From the NCBI RefSeq assembly GCF_023078275.1, contig NC_062982.1, forward strand, positions 21,896,695 through 21,960,694: a DNA stretch of 64,000 bases. Direction: 5' to 3'. Source of the DNA: Leguminivora glycinivorella (taxonomy: Eukaryota; Arthropoda; Insecta; Lepidoptera; Tortricidae). Under the pieces are notes generated by a model. That model saw only the letters and a program-made list of their open reading frames with translations. It ran no database searches and was not told the origin of the DNA. Positions 34,115 through 44,810 of this stretch are shown here, in pieces. The number at the start of each line of letters is the position of its first letter. The stretch's first letter is position 1. The position numbers were made by a program, and so were the translations under genes.

Positions 34115-34550
34115 AACTCAACAAAGTAATCTAAAAGCTATTAAACTCGAAACAATTGGTAGTTTAAATTAGGAATTTACTGCTCTTGTCCATTAATAAA
34201 TACGGAAATAGTAACCTTGCCCATTAAAATGCTATAAAATTATATTCGGTTAACTACTGCTAGTATATTAGGATAAGTGTTCTGAAGCAGCGGCTTGGCC
34301 AAAGTTATATCATTGTTGGACAATTTAGACAATATGTATTCAATTTTATTGAGATGGCGCTGGCGTCAACATAAACACATCAGCTCTATGTTATTATTGA
34401 TTTTAAAAATGTAAACCTGCAGTATTGTCGCTAAATCTGAGCTTAGCTCAAAAAAGACTACATTAGAATCCTGTGACAATGTTATCTCGCAGTAAAAGTG
34501 TGTATTTTATTGTACACACAATCAAGTGCAAAAATATCGTCATAAACATA
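34115..34550. other. No recognised feature
   Basis: AT-rich; nothing supportable on either strand. Confidence 0.5.
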
Positions 34551-34696
34551 CCGGCGTATCATGCTTCCAATTTTATCACTTATCCACGTGGATAAGACAT
34601 CTGTCACTCTCACACTGACATACTTGCCAAAGCGTGACGGATACTTTATCCACGCGGACGCGGATAAGTGATAAAATTGGAAGCATAATACGCCGG
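34551..34696 (+). mobile_element. Palindromic MITE, CCGGCGTATCATGC type, copy A
   Basis: The ends CCGGCGTATCATGCTTCC and GGAAGCATAATACGCCGG are inverted for about 45 bp. The centre carries CTGACATACTTGCC. The copy at 35037-35177 has the same ends but its centre is in the opposite orientation. Confidence 0.8.
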
Positions 34697-34760
34697 ATGT
34701 GATCAAAAAAATCTGAATTTTTTGGCAATTCGTTTAGACTGGAAGTACCACAAATCTGTC

Positions 34761-35002
34761 ATCCATACTAATATTATAATGGGAAAGTGTGTGTCTGTTT
34801 GTTTGTCCTGTCTTTCACGGCAAAACGGAGCGACGAATTAACGTGATTTTTTAAGTGGAGATAGTTGAAGAGATGGGGAGTGACATAGGCTACTTTTTAT
34901 CTCTTTCTAATCCCCCACTACCCTAAAATGGGGATGGAAGTTTGTATGGAGCAAACCGCAATTTTCAATTTTAACGCGAGCGAAGCCGCGGGCCAAAGCT
35001 AG
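34761..35002 (-). mobile_element. Dispersed element of the 7489-7670 type, minus orientation
   Basis: Reads ATCCATACTAATATTATAAT through TCTTTCACGGCAAAACGGAG to AAAGCTAG, the reverse complement of the 7489-7670 copy with extra sequence in the middle. It sits between the two inverted MITE copies. Confidence 0.65.
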
Positions 35003-35036
35003 TTTTGAAACTTTTGAATAATTTTTTCTAAAACCT

Positions 35037-35177
35037 GCTGGCGTATCATGCTTCCAATTTTATCACTTATCTACGTGGATAAGACATCTGTCACGCTTTG
35101 GCAAGTATGTCAGTGTAAGAGTGACAGATGTCTTATCCACGTGGACAAGTGATAAAATTGGAAGCATAATACGCTGG
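35037..35177 (-). mobile_element. Palindromic MITE, CCGGCGTATCATGC type, copy B (inverted)
   Basis: Ends CTGGCGTATCATGC and GCATAATACGCTGG. The centre GGCAAGTATGTCAGTGT is the reverse complement of the centre of copy A, so the two MITEs face each other about 340 bp apart. Confidence 0.8.
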
Positions 35178-35272
35178 CTGGCTCGATAAAATGATGCGTA
35201 GCATAAAATGGTTACAAGATTCCACGTGAATCGGTTGAGAATTGCGACCTGTAGAAGAGAACAACCGGACAT

Positions 35273-36135
35273 ACAAATAGTTATTTGTTATACAAGGGGG
35301 CAAAGTTGTATTTTAACGCCGAGTGTGGAATTGAAAAACGAGCAAGTGAAAGGATTCTATAGTTGAACCACGAGCGAAGCGAGTGGTTCGAGAATAGAAT
35401 CCTGAACTTGCGAGTTTTTTAGCACACGAGAAGTAATAGTACATTACATCAGAGGCCGGGAAAATGAGGATTTCCGGCCAAGTGGGTATATACGGCCGAG
35501 CGAGCGTGCGAGCGAGGCCGGATAGGGATACGAGGCCGGGAATCCGTTTTCACGCCGAGGCATGTATAGTGCTTTTCTCAAACATGCAATGAAATAAAGG
35601 ACAATATTTTATTAAGTGACAAAATACAAATACACTCAAACGTCAAGTGTGACAAGTATCCAGGTCACACAAAAATTAAAAAAAAAGTGACATGACAGTA
35701 CTGACAGCTTACTTAAAAAAGTTACTTTGCAGGCCTAGGCCTAAAAAATAATATGAAATCCCTTTACAGTCCTCTCGAGTTGTTGCGCCCAAAAAGCGAT
35801 ACTTCCCAGCCCATTTTAAGGAACGTAAAGACAATATTTCATTGCATGTTTGAGAAAAATACATTTGCACCCAAGTGTAACACATAACTTTTCCTCTCAC
35901 TAATATAGAGAGGAAACTACAACGCAAAAAATGCGTTCATCACTGCTTCCAGTAGTTTCACAGGTGGTAAATCATCTTTATTACTAGATTCACCTACTTT
36001 TATCAATTTTAAAGCAGTTAATTTGACTTTATTCAAGGTCGAATTACTTTACCCACTAGTGGATAAAATGCGTTTTTACCCGCTGGTATTGAAGGACAAA
36101 ACACGTGTTTCCGAGCTAGTGAGGGGAAAATATGT
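35273..36135 (+). mobile_element. Dispersed element interrupted by a ~420-bp insertion
   Basis: Collinear with 56361-56787, from AGTTATTTGTTATACAAGGG to CCGAGCTAGTGAGGGGAAAA. Here it is split after GAGAAGTAA (about 35434) and resumes near AAATACATTTGCACCC (about 35859). The insert contains inverted CTCAAACATGCAATGAAAT blocks at about 35577 and 35845, so it is probably itself a transposon. No coding capacity. Confidence 0.7.
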
Positions 36136-37080
36136 TTACAGTGCCAATAGCGCGTTATCTCAAATAAATCAGAATACTTTTTTCGGGCTTCCCAAATATA
36201 GATAATAGATTATTGAACAAAAACAACATTGCTAAGGGCCATGTGTTATCATGAGTGTCTTACGTCACATGTCTGGTCAATGGCAAGGCCGCAGTATTTG
36301 TCTCAAGGGTTTGGTGTTTGAATAGTAAAGGGAATATTTTTATCAAATTTAGTTACTTTGGATTCAATTTGCGACTACAGCTGAAGTTTCACCTGCAAGT
36401 TATGAGACGCAACTAAGGGTAAGAGTGAGTGGCAAATATCTGCATCTCTTTCTTGTATATAGATTTCAAAATTTGTAAAAATAACTTGTAAGTGAAAATT
36501 CAGCTTTAAAGTATTTGCTATATTGTCTTAAAACATAAAATAATTACGAAAACCAAAGAGGATCGAGTATTATAGAGAGTTACTGTCAAAGTAAAATGTG
36601 TAATCACAGTGCATAGATCTCTCGACCCAAGCTTAAAACTTTTGAACCTCAGTTTTGACAATTTGGCCCATATTGTTAGCTTGATATTATTACGTGTTAG
36701 TGCCATCTAGCCGAGCGTTCCCCAAAGGTGTAACGCCATCTAGGCCACCGTACCTTTTTCTCTAGGGCTTTGAAGTACGGTTTTTTCTTAGACTTTATCC
36801 GTTTATACAGAGTTACATATGTCTTTGATGATAACAAATTTACTCTCACTGAATTATTATTTTTCGTTATATCACGTTCTGCTGACGAGTATTCGGTCTG
36901 CTATAATAATTGTGTCTATGTACTCAAATTCTGTGTGGTGAAGGGTTAAGAATTTCACCACTCCCTTTTCTGCGTTAATGTGCAACTGTGAGATATGGGA
37001 TCACTGTAATATAAATTCTTGTACCTGATGTACCAGTCATCAGGAACAGTTACTACAGTATTTGGGGATACTAGCGCGAT
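36136..37080. other. No recognised feature
   Basis: No gene or clear repeat; only short frames without motifs. Confidence 0.5.
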
Positions 37081-37081
37081 T

Positions 37082-37260
37082 TAAAATAAATGTCATATAC
37101 AAAGAAAAAGTTACCAAAGCCTCCAAGTGTTCAAAGCTGGATTTGAACCAGCGTCCTCCGTTTTCGCGACGAATGCTTGAACCACTCGGCCATTAGGACA
37201 CGGTGGCAAGAATCGAAATGTTCAAGTATATGATACAATTACCAGATTGCTTGTGGCGCC
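37082..37260 (-). mobile_element. tRNA-derived SINE fragment
   Basis: On the minus strand an A-box-like TGGCCGAGTGG (plus 37182-37192) and B-box-like GGTTCAAATCC (plus 37139-37149) precede the GGAGGCTTTGG and CTTTGTATATGACATTTATT tail. The same family is at 51516-51924. The acceptor stem is not tRNA-like, so it is not a tRNA gene. Confidence 0.7.
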
Positions 37261-38058
37261 CATATTTTATATGAAGATAATTTAATTTGTTTTTAAGATA
37301 ATACAAGCGTGAGTTTGTGTATAATGTATGTATGTAGAAATTAAATGTCATTTGATCCATACATCAAAAACATTACGCTCCCGTCTAAACTGGCTAAAAC
37401 AAGTAATATATACATATAATACTATATAATACTCCACAGTTAGTTAAATATACATAATACGAGTATAACAAAGTCACATACTCAAAACTTTTCAGGTAAT
37501 GTTTCTCGCAGGTGTTGTACAAACTGAAGTATATAGGTACAGGATAGAATTTTCTTGTACACACGATTTAAATTGTTGCTTCTGTAGACCTTACAGACTC
37601 TTATGGCTCCGCGACTTTTAAATGATCTAAAACCGAATTTGTTAATAAAAATGAGAATGATGTTAATAATAATGATAAAAATGATTCACTAAAATATAAT
37701 AAAATAAATAGTATGCAACTTTTTTTTAAAATTACATGCCTACTTATTTAAGTTCAAGCGGTAGTAAAATGAATAAAATATAGCCTATAAGTTAATATAT
37801 TTTGGAAATTGGAATAAATACATGAGACATGTTTAGAAGTTTCAAAATTTTTGAAGCTCGGGCCAGACTTTTGAATTTCATGCGCAATAATTTTCCACTA
37901 GAAAAGTCTGTAGAAAACTTAGTGCAATAAAAAAATATCTCTAAATTGGGAATCTAGTGGTTTTGTACAGTCGTATTAAATTAATTTTATTTGTAGTTTT
38001 CCCGTCAGTGAACACCACATTCTCAAATAGATACATTGTGCTGTAATAAATATTATAA
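37261..38058. other. No recognised feature
   Basis: AT-rich sequence up to the target duplication of the hAT-type element; nothing supportable. Confidence 0.5.
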
Positions 38059-38096
38059 CTGTAATTCAGCGGTTCTCAAACTTATTTTCTAATGGT

Positions 38097-40991
38097 ACCC
38101 TTTTAGTACCGTTTAAGGCTCGGGACATGGAATGTAGGTTCTATGACCGGACGCAGTGCAGAATTGAGCCGAATACTTTATGACAGAGACATAAATATAT
38201 GTTGCATTCAGGAAACCAAATGGCAGGGTTCAAAGTCCCGTGACATTGGACATGGATACCAGCTTATTTACCACGGAACCGTAGCAAAACGCAACGGAGT
38301 TGCAATAGCACTCGACAAAAACCTCAAACAAAGAATCATCAGTGTAGAACGGAAAAGCGATCGCCTTATTGCAATAAAGTTAGCAATGGATAATCAGCCG
38401 GCCCTGAACATAATCTCGGCATATGCACCACAGACCGGATGTACATCTAAGGAAAAAGAGACCTTCTGGGAAGAGTTCGACGAGATTGTGCTTAATGTGC
38501 CAGTGGAAGAGACGGTTCATATCGGAGGTGACTTGAATGGGCATGTGGGAGCCAGAAACGATGCACACCTAGACGCACATGGAGGGTACGGATATGGAAA
38601 ACAAAACCAAGAGGGAGTAGACATTCTGAACTTTGCTAGTAAATTTAACTATAAAATTATTAATACTTTATTTAAGAAAAAGGAGGAGCACCTTATCACT
38701 TATAAAAGCGGAAGAGCTGCAACACAAATCGATTACATGTTGGCCCCAAAATCAACGATAAAATGGTACCGTGATTGCAAAGTCATCCCAGGGGAAGCTT
38801 TAACAGCGCAGCACAGACTATTAGTAGCAGTCATGGAACTTCCGAAACCAGTCAAGACCCACGTAGACAAAACCGAGCGAATAAAGTGGAAGAATATACA
38901 CAGCGCCAACGGAAAACATTTTATCGAATATATGAGAGCCTACCTAAAAAGAGATATCGATGACTTGGAAAAGCCGGTGCACAAAATGTGGACAGATTTT
39001 GAAGCATATTGCCAGGAAACGGCAAGAAAGTCCCTCGGGGTATCCAAAGGTGGCCTTGTTATGGCAAAAGACACTTCATGGTGGAATAGCGATATAAAAG
39101 AATTAGTCAAAGCTAAACGCGATGCGTTCAAACTTTGGCAAAAATCTGGGTTAGATGAAGACCGGGAGGCCTACAAAACGTTAAAAACCATAACAAAAAG
39201 TGCAGTCGCGCAAACAAGAGCAATGTCCAACCAAAAGTTCTATGAAAAACTAGAAAGTGCTCCTGATGAAACTACCATATTCAAAATTGCAAAACAACGC
39301 CACAAATCATCACTGGATATCAAATGTAATAAATACATCAAGAACGATCAAGGTATATTACTGACAGATAATGCATCAATAAACCGTAGATGGAAACAAT
39401 ATTATGAAACACTTCTCAACGAAGAGTATGCTAGTGAGCCCTTACCCCAACTACCACCTTGTGAGGGACCTATATGCTGTATATCACCAACAGAAATAAA
39501 ACACGCATTGCGTCGAATGAAGTGCCACAAATCCGTTGGACCTGATAATGTTCCGGCTGACATCTGGAAGATATTGGGAGAGGATGCATTACCCTGGCTC
39601 ACAGATCTCTTCAATAGAATATTAATTCAGAGACAAATACCACACTCTTGGCGTAGGAGCTATCTTTGCCCCATATACAAAAATAAAGGAGACGTCGCTA
39701 ATTGTAACAACTACAGGGGTATAAAGTTAACATCGCATACCCTAAAGCTGTGGGAAAGAGTTATTGGAGCACGGTTAACAGCGATTGCTAAAACCACGGA
39801 AAACCAATTCGGCTTTACTGCAGGAAGATCCACCATAGAGGCTATACAGACTTTAAGAATACTTATGGACAAATATAAAATAAGGAGAGAAAATCTGTAT
39901 ATGGTGTTTATCGACCTCGAGAAGGCTTTCGATAGGGTACCAAGGAAGCTAGTATTTCAATCGCTGCGATCACAGAAAGTTCCCGAAGTTTACATTGACT
40001 TGATCCGAGACATGTACCAGGACGTCACCACCCAGATCCGTAGCACCGCTGGTACAACTCAGCCGTTTAAAGTAGAAGTAGGAGTACATCAGGGATCGGC
40101 TTTAAGCCCATTACTATTTAACCTGAGTATGGACTATATCACAAGAAGCATCCAAAAAGAAATCCCATGGAGCTTACTGTATGCAGACGATATAGTGCTC
40201 GTGGAGAACAACGCACCGGAACTCCAAAAAGTTCTGGACATATGGGTGGCTGAAATTGAAAAACATGGTCTAAGAGTAAGCCGCACTAAAACAGAATTTA
40301 TGGAGTGCGACTTTGGTGGAACTGAGCAGGTTGGCTGTAATCTTATAGTAGACGGTAATAGCATCCCAAAAAAGTCACGTTTTAAATACCTCGGCTCTAT
40401 GCTGACAGATGACGCAAAGATCGATGAAGATGTAGACCATCGAGTTAATACGGCCTGGCTTAAATGGAGAACGCTGTCCGGCATATTATGTGATACCCGA
40501 ATGCCCATCACAACTAAAGGCAAAGTATATAAGGCAGCCGTCAGACCTGCTATGACTTATGGCTCTGAATGCTGGGCAGCTTTGAAGAAGCACGAACAGA
40601 AGCTCCACACAGCGGAGATGAAAATGCTTCGCTGGGCGGGTGGCGTGACGCGCTTGGATAAAGTACGAAACGAATATGTACGAGGTTCCTTTAAAGTTGC
40701 TCCGATAGCAGAGAAGGTCAAGGAGGGACGACTAAGATGGTACGGACACGTCATGAGGCGAGACGATAGCTATTCCGTAAAAACTGTGCTGAACATTAAT
40801 AGCACGCAGCAATCGAGAGGTAGAGGCAGACGACCTTCAACTTGGTGGTACACTGTCGAAAGGGACCTAAAAACCCACAATATCCCGCCGTTGACAACCC
40901 GGGACAGACCGGCCTGGCGCAAATGCACAAGAAGGCCCGACCCCAAATGAAGTTGGGATTAAGGGCAGGAAGAAGAAGAAGACCCTTTTAG
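38097..40991 (+). mobile_element. RTE-clade LINE insertion with 10-bp target duplication
   Basis: The element spans about 38107-40981. ACCCTTTTAG directly precedes it (38097-38106) and directly follows it (40982-40991). The 3' end is short and finishes in GAAGAAGAAGAAG, the kind of short tandem tail common in RTE elements, instead of poly-A. The 5' end begins just inside the endonuclease N terminus, so the copy is slightly 5'-truncated. It lies inside the hAT-type MITE and is therefore younger than it. Confidence 0.9.
38143..40950 (+). CDS. RTE-clade endonuclease/reverse transcriptase polyprotein, intact
   Basis: A 935-codon uninterrupted frame encodes the machinery for target-primed reverse transcription. 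The N-terminal apurinic-type endonuclease shows CIQETKW (about residues 21-27), GGDLNGHVG (128-136) and QIDYML (195-200). The RT shows NYRGIKLTS (523-531), FIDLEKAFDRVPR (589-601), GVHQGSALSP (647-656) and catalytic YADD (680-683). A C-terminal block includes WYGHVMRRDD. The frame is also open upstream of the ATG to 38107, where it reads RLRLGTWNVGSM, the usual start of the endonuclease fold. It is preceded by a TAG that belongs to the target duplication. So the native start is missing and the annotated Met is internal. The length is close to the ~1,000 residues usual for RTE. Absence of internal stops suggests a recent insertion. Activity is not established. Confidence 0.93.
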   Translation: MTGRSAELSRILYDRDINICCIQETKWQGSKSRDIGHGYQLIYHGTVAKRNGVAIALDKNLKQRIISVERKSDRLIAIKLAMDNQPALNIISAYAPQTGCTSKEKETFWEEFDEIVLNVPVEETVHIGGDLNGHVGARNDAHLDAHGGYGYGKQNQEGVDILNFASKFNYKIINTLFKKKEEHLITYKSGRAATQIDYMLAPKSTIKWYRDCKVIPGEALTAQHRLLVAVMELPKPVKTHVDKTERIKWKNIHSANGKHFIEYMRAYLKRDIDDLEKPVHKMWTDFEAYCQETARKSLGVSKGGLVMAKDTSWWNSDIKELVKAKRDAFKLWQKSGLDEDREAYKTLKTITKSAVAQTRAMSNQKFYEKLESAPDETTIFKIAKQRHKSSLDIKCNKYIKNDQGILLTDNASINRRWKQYYETLLNEEYASEPLPQLPPCEGPICCISPTEIKHALRRMKCHKSVGPDNVPADIWKILGEDALPWLTDLFNRILIQRQIPHSWRRSYLCPIYKNKGDVANCNNYRGIKLTSHTLKLWERVIGARLTAIAKTTENQFGFTAGRSTIEAIQTLRILMDKYKIRRENLYMVFIDLEKAFDRVPRKLVFQSLRSQKVPEVYIDLIRDMYQDVTTQIRSTAGTTQPFKVEVGVHQGSALSPLLFNLSMDYITRSIQKEIPWSLLYADDIVLVENNAPELQKVLDIWVAEIEKHGLRVSRTKTEFMECDFGGTEQVGCNLIVDGNSIPKKSRFKYLGSMLTDDAKIDEDVDHRVNTAWLKWRTLSGILCDTRMPITTKGKVYKAAVRPAMTYGSECWAALKKHEQKLHTAEMKMLRWAGGVTRLDKVRNEYVRGSFKVAPIAEKVKEGRLRWYGHVMRRDDSYSVKTVLNINSTQQSRGRGRRPSTWWYTVERDLKTHNIPPLTTRDRPAWRKCTRRPDPK

Positions 40992-41959
40992 AAAGTAAAA
41001 GATCTGACGGAACCTTTAAATTTTTTTTATTGCAATCTTTATTTTAATAAGCAATCATGATAGTAAAATTTAATCACTAGATTCTAATGTGAGGTATTAC
41101 ATGAAACTGTTTTTTTTATTTTTTAACAATTGGTGAATATTTGGTTTTATGGAAGAGAGTTGAAGTTGCATATCAGGTACGCAAAATTCACACGGAGCCC
41201 CCAGAGAGGCTTTGCGGAGCCCTAGGGGTCCGCGGAGCACACTTTGAGAATGGCTGCTGTAATTACTAATTCACAAAAATGGCCAATCTGTAAAGTCACC
41301 CAGTATAATATTGCAGTCAGTATAATGGAATTGCTGTCACTTGGGTCCTTTGTCCCCAGACCAAAGGTCATATTCTGACTGCAGTGACGGGTTATAAATT
41401 TGACTGTTTCTGTTTATGAATATGAACTATTAGTGTAAACAGTAAAAAATGTGTTTGAATAAAAGTTTTAACTCATCAAATTAAGGATAGGTACCGGGTT
41501 AGAGTCAGAGCAAGAAATGTTAGCATCGATTTTGGTGGTCTCGTCTGAGAAAGGGAACACGTCATAATATGCGAGACGACTAAAAAAATTTAATTAGTCC
41601 GTCAGATTGTCAAAGAACTTTAGACACATATTTTTTCTTTTTTCTCGTAAACGAAAAATGACGTCGGTAGAGTGCGTTGAAGTTTCGCGTGACGTTACGC
41701 CTATACCTTGTACTTTTGGCACTTGAAAAAAGTGTAAACAAACCGGAGCCGTCAAATTTGACAGATCCAGGGATAGTGAACCTTTTAAGGCCAGGAACCT
41801 TTTCCTATAAAATTTAGCTTAAAACCAATATTTCGTAAAAAGTCATAATTTTTCGTTGGTAAAGTTCGGAAGGTAAGGGGATAGTATTTAATTTTTTACA
41901 TTTCCTTCATAATTCTTTTTATTTTCCACTACAAAAAAAATCCTTCCTTTTGTACCTTT

Positions 41960-42006
41960 TATATTTATGTTTTTTAGGGTTCCGTACCCTAAAAAACATA
42001 AATATA
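41960..42006. repeat. Perfect 21-bp hairpin with AGGGT...ACCCT tips
   Basis: Arms 41960-41980 and 41986-42006 pair exactly around a 5-base loop TCCGT. The tip TTTTTAGGGTTCCGTA recalls the ends of the ~540-bp family and may be a collapsed remnant of it. Confidence 0.7.
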
Positions 42007-42274
42007 ACAATCATCAACACAAATATCGAACCCCCACATTGTAAAATTTGTAAATTAATAATAATAAGTGCAGTGAAATAAAAATATATGTACCCAAGTG
42101 TATATTTATGATAATATTATTAATAATTGATATTTTCTTTCTTTGCTACTTATAACACTATGTTACTAATAAAATATTTCATTTCATTTCATCTCGGAAC
42201 AGATGATGATGATGATGATTGATAACAAGCAATGGCAAATGTAAGACAGATAAAATTTATATTTTAGTGGAGTT

Positions 42275-42410
42275 AGGTGCGTTTTCACATTATCCGATCC
42301 GATATCGGATGTAGGACCGATATCCCATACAATACAGGCGCCATCTTGGATTTTTCCATCGAAATCCTTCCGACATCCGATATCGGATCGGATAATGTGA
42401 AACCGGAGTT
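42275..42410. mobile_element. MITE with TTTCACATTATCCGATCC ends
   Basis: TTTCACATTATCCGATCCGA and its reverse complement bound ~130 bp, with CCGATATCGG palindromes repeated inside both arms. It is nested in the 41568-42884 element. Confidence 0.75.
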
Positions 42411-42904
42411 ACACCCAGATTAAAATGCAACCATGAGTTTTAAACCTCTGCAAAATTAGGTACTTTTTGGTTGATGATTCCCTGAAGAAAATAATAATAT
42501 TCATTAAATGTTAACGACGATATGTTTGTATTCGTGAAGGTGTATACGTTTCGTCAAATTAAACGAAATTACATGTTAGTGGAATGAAATGGAAAATAGT
42601 AGTGACCTCAATTATTATTAAATAGAGAAAAAATTCATGAACCAAACGTTACCTAATAAACAACCCTCAAATTTGACAGCTCAGGTTTGTTTACACTTTT
42701 TTCAAGTGCCAAAAGTACAAGGTATAGGTACAGATGTTGTGCGAAAAGGGTTTCCTTGATGCTCAATATCTTTGTATTTCTTCATTAATTAGAAAAAGCG
42801 AAAAATATGTGTTCAGTGTTATTGGACGATCTAAATAACGGACTAAACAGAATGCCATTTTTTTATGTAGTCGTCATCCCTATTCCATAAGGGTTTGACG
42901 TTTA

Positions 42905-43301
42905 AAATAACAATATCTGGGCGACCGAGCTTCGCTCGGTTCTATTTTAATATATCACGTCTTTAGATAAAAAAAAAACTCTTATAAATACAAAAACAAA
43001 AAAAAAGACAAAAAACAAAAACTTAATTTCTGGCCGGGATTCGAAACCCTGACACCTACGATCTATCTGCGTACATTAGACCGACCTCGTGCGACTGAGC
43101 TACGCGGAATCGATGCGCGCGCGGCGAAATTAAGGACCATATTTTATGTTTACAAATTCGAAAGAAAAACTCAAGAAAACTCGAAAATTCGCGTTTTCCG
43201 GGATCTAAGGCTACGCTAGATCGATTTTTCACCCCCGAAAACCCCCACAAAACAAATTTCAGCGAAATCGTTAGAGCGGTTTCCGAGATCGTCGGTATAT
43301 A

Positions 43302-43340
<39 letters not shown>

Positions 43341-43365
43341 ATATACAAGAATTGCTCGTTTAATA
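42905..43365 (-). mobile_element. Retroposon with tRNA-like segment and (AAAT)n tract
   Basis: On the minus strand there is a tRNA-like stretch containing GTAGCTCAGTCGCACGAGG and GGTTTCGAATCCC (plus about 43031-43043). A (AAAT)n microsatellite occupies about 43296-43341. The sequence GAAATCGTTAGAGCGGTTTC near 43264 belongs to a recurrent insect repeat. No complete cloverleaf was found, so this is not called a tRNA gene. Confidence 0.5.
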
Positions 43366-43839
43366 GTATAAGATTTATGTCGGCAAAGCTATCAAAGATG
43401 CCAACTATTTTTTATAACTGGTAGGAGTCTAGGGGTTCAAAAAAAGTTTTTTTTTACTAAACAATATTTTTAAGGTGTAATATTTAAATAAATTATCATT
43501 TTGATGAAAGCACTTTTTAATAAGAATTTATTCGGAACCAGATTTTAATCAGAATAACCCCTCAGAGAACGCTGTTCTCGGACTAATTAAAAACAAAAGT
43601 AATCTCCGATGAATCGTTGGCGTGCTTAGAAATTTCTGATACTTATGTTGATTAGTTTTTTTAGAACCCGTACAAATAGACACGGAGTTTGGGACGAAGT
43701 GTGGAAGTTTGTACACTCATGGGACAGTATACTAAAAAGTACCTATCATAGTAGGTACCATTTTAATTAACTAGATCTGGCAAGCAAATTTCCATGGAGT
43801 ACCTAGTATGTTCATATTCTTTGATAAATACTTTTGCAT
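43366..43839. other. No recognised feature
   Basis: AT-rich with no frame or repeat structure that I can support. Confidence 0.5.
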
Positions 43840-44096
43840 GTTAAATTGTATCTTGTTATTTAATGCATGTTAACTATAAGATGTAATGTTTTGAAAAGAA
43901 GTTGCCCGCCGAGTTTCTTGCCGGTCCCATAGTGGATACCCCCCTCCCAACTGAGGGGGGACTGAAATCTTCTCGAGGCTGAGGCGTAGGGTTAGAGCCG
44001 GCGTAGCTTTATTTGACGTTCATATGCGCATTGTAATATGCCTACTTGAAAAATAAATATTTCATTTCATTTCATTTCATTTTATTTCATTTCAAG
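43840..44096 (+). mobile_element. LINE 3' end with (ATTTC)n tail
   Basis: Contains GAGTTTCTTGCCGGTCCCAT, then ATATGCCTACTTGAAAAATA, AAATATTTCATTTCATTTC and a pentanucleotide (ATTTC)n tail at about 44062-44095. This is a familiar 3' terminus of lepidopteran CR1/Jockey-like LINEs. It is a 5'-truncated copy with no coding frame left. Confidence 0.6.
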
Positions 44097-44370
44097 CAAG
44101 TACTAGTAAAGTCCCTATCACACTTACACATAGTGCGATAGGGACGGCCAGATGTTTTATCATTTATTGCGTGACCTTGCCTGCCTGTTTATGAATGATA
44201 CGGATGTCTGCTCTACGCAATTTTCAACCGATTTTCATAAAATTCATTAATTACATTTTTTCTCAATTCATTTTTTTAATGCAGAAATTGCTTCCTAAGG
44301 CTTAAGTGCCAATTAAGAAGCTTGAAATAAATGTTTTGTTTTTTATGGCGCTTGTGATAATGGCTTCAAA

Positions 44371-44523
44371 TACTAAGTACATACGATCATACGATCACGC
44401 CTGTATCCCATAAAGGGGTAGGCAGAGCACATGAAACTACTTAAGCTTCAGTGCCACTCTTGGCATATGAGGGGTTGAAAGAAAACGAAACTGTGACATT
44501 GCAGTGACAGGTACTACTAAGTA
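44371..44523 (-). mobile_element. 5'-truncated retroposon with 9-bp target duplication
   Basis: About 135 bp (44380-44514) of the 54263-54515 family, flanked by TACTAAGTA at 44371-44379 and 44515-44523. On the minus strand it starts at CCTGTCACTGCAATGTCACA and ends at the CAGGCGTGAT block with a short variant tail. Confidence 0.8.
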
Positions 44524-44589
44524 TTTTTCACTTTTGTGTTTTCTAAGCATATCGCGAAGGTCTACAACTCCTAGAGCCACTAGTATTAT

Positions 44590-44810
44590 TGCTTACGACT
44601 AGTCTACTGGGTACTGACTGCCTGCGAAGCAATGGTCCTGGGTTCAAATCTCTAATTTGTGATAAATACCACAGAATATATAATAGTACAAGTACAGAAG
44701 GCCCACTGCTTTGATGTTCACGACATGCCGCCTTTTTAAATACCTACAAAATTCTAACAAAGAAACGTGCCGCACGTGCGCGGCGCCTGGCGATAGGGTT
44801 GCCTATGCCT
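44590..44810 (+). mobile_element. Degraded SINE-like segment
   Basis: A B-box-like GGGTTCAAATCTC follows a CTGCCTGCGAAGC block, resembling the SINE at 4945-5200. The following AGTACAGAAGGCCCACTGC and GAAACGTGCCGCACGTGC segment has no second copy here. Confidence 0.35.

Larger units (their letters stand above)
38059..41264. mobile_element. hAT-type non-autonomous transposon split by an RTE insertion
   Basis: The ends CAGCGGTTCTCAAAC (38067) and TTTGAGAATGGCTG (ending 41256) are inverted. A perfect 8-bp duplication, CTGTAATT, flanks them at 38059-38066 and 41257-41264, the hAT signature. Without the nested LINE and one copy of its target duplication the element would be only about 300 bp, so it is a MITE with no transposase. 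The inner right part includes GGTCCGCGGAGCACACTTTG. Confidence 0.85.
41568..42884. mobile_element. ~1.3-kb element with long degenerate terminal inverted repeats
   Basis: The left end (41568-41770) and right end (about 42662-42884) are reverse complements with gaps. The best-conserved part is TACCTTGTACTTTTGGCACT followed by TTGAAAAAAGTGTAAACAAA. The outer tips are GACGACTA and TAGTCGTC. The interior holds a small hairpin (41960-42006), a LINE-like ATTTC tail near 42175-42195 and a nested MITE (42275-42410). No transposase frame. Confidence 0.65.
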
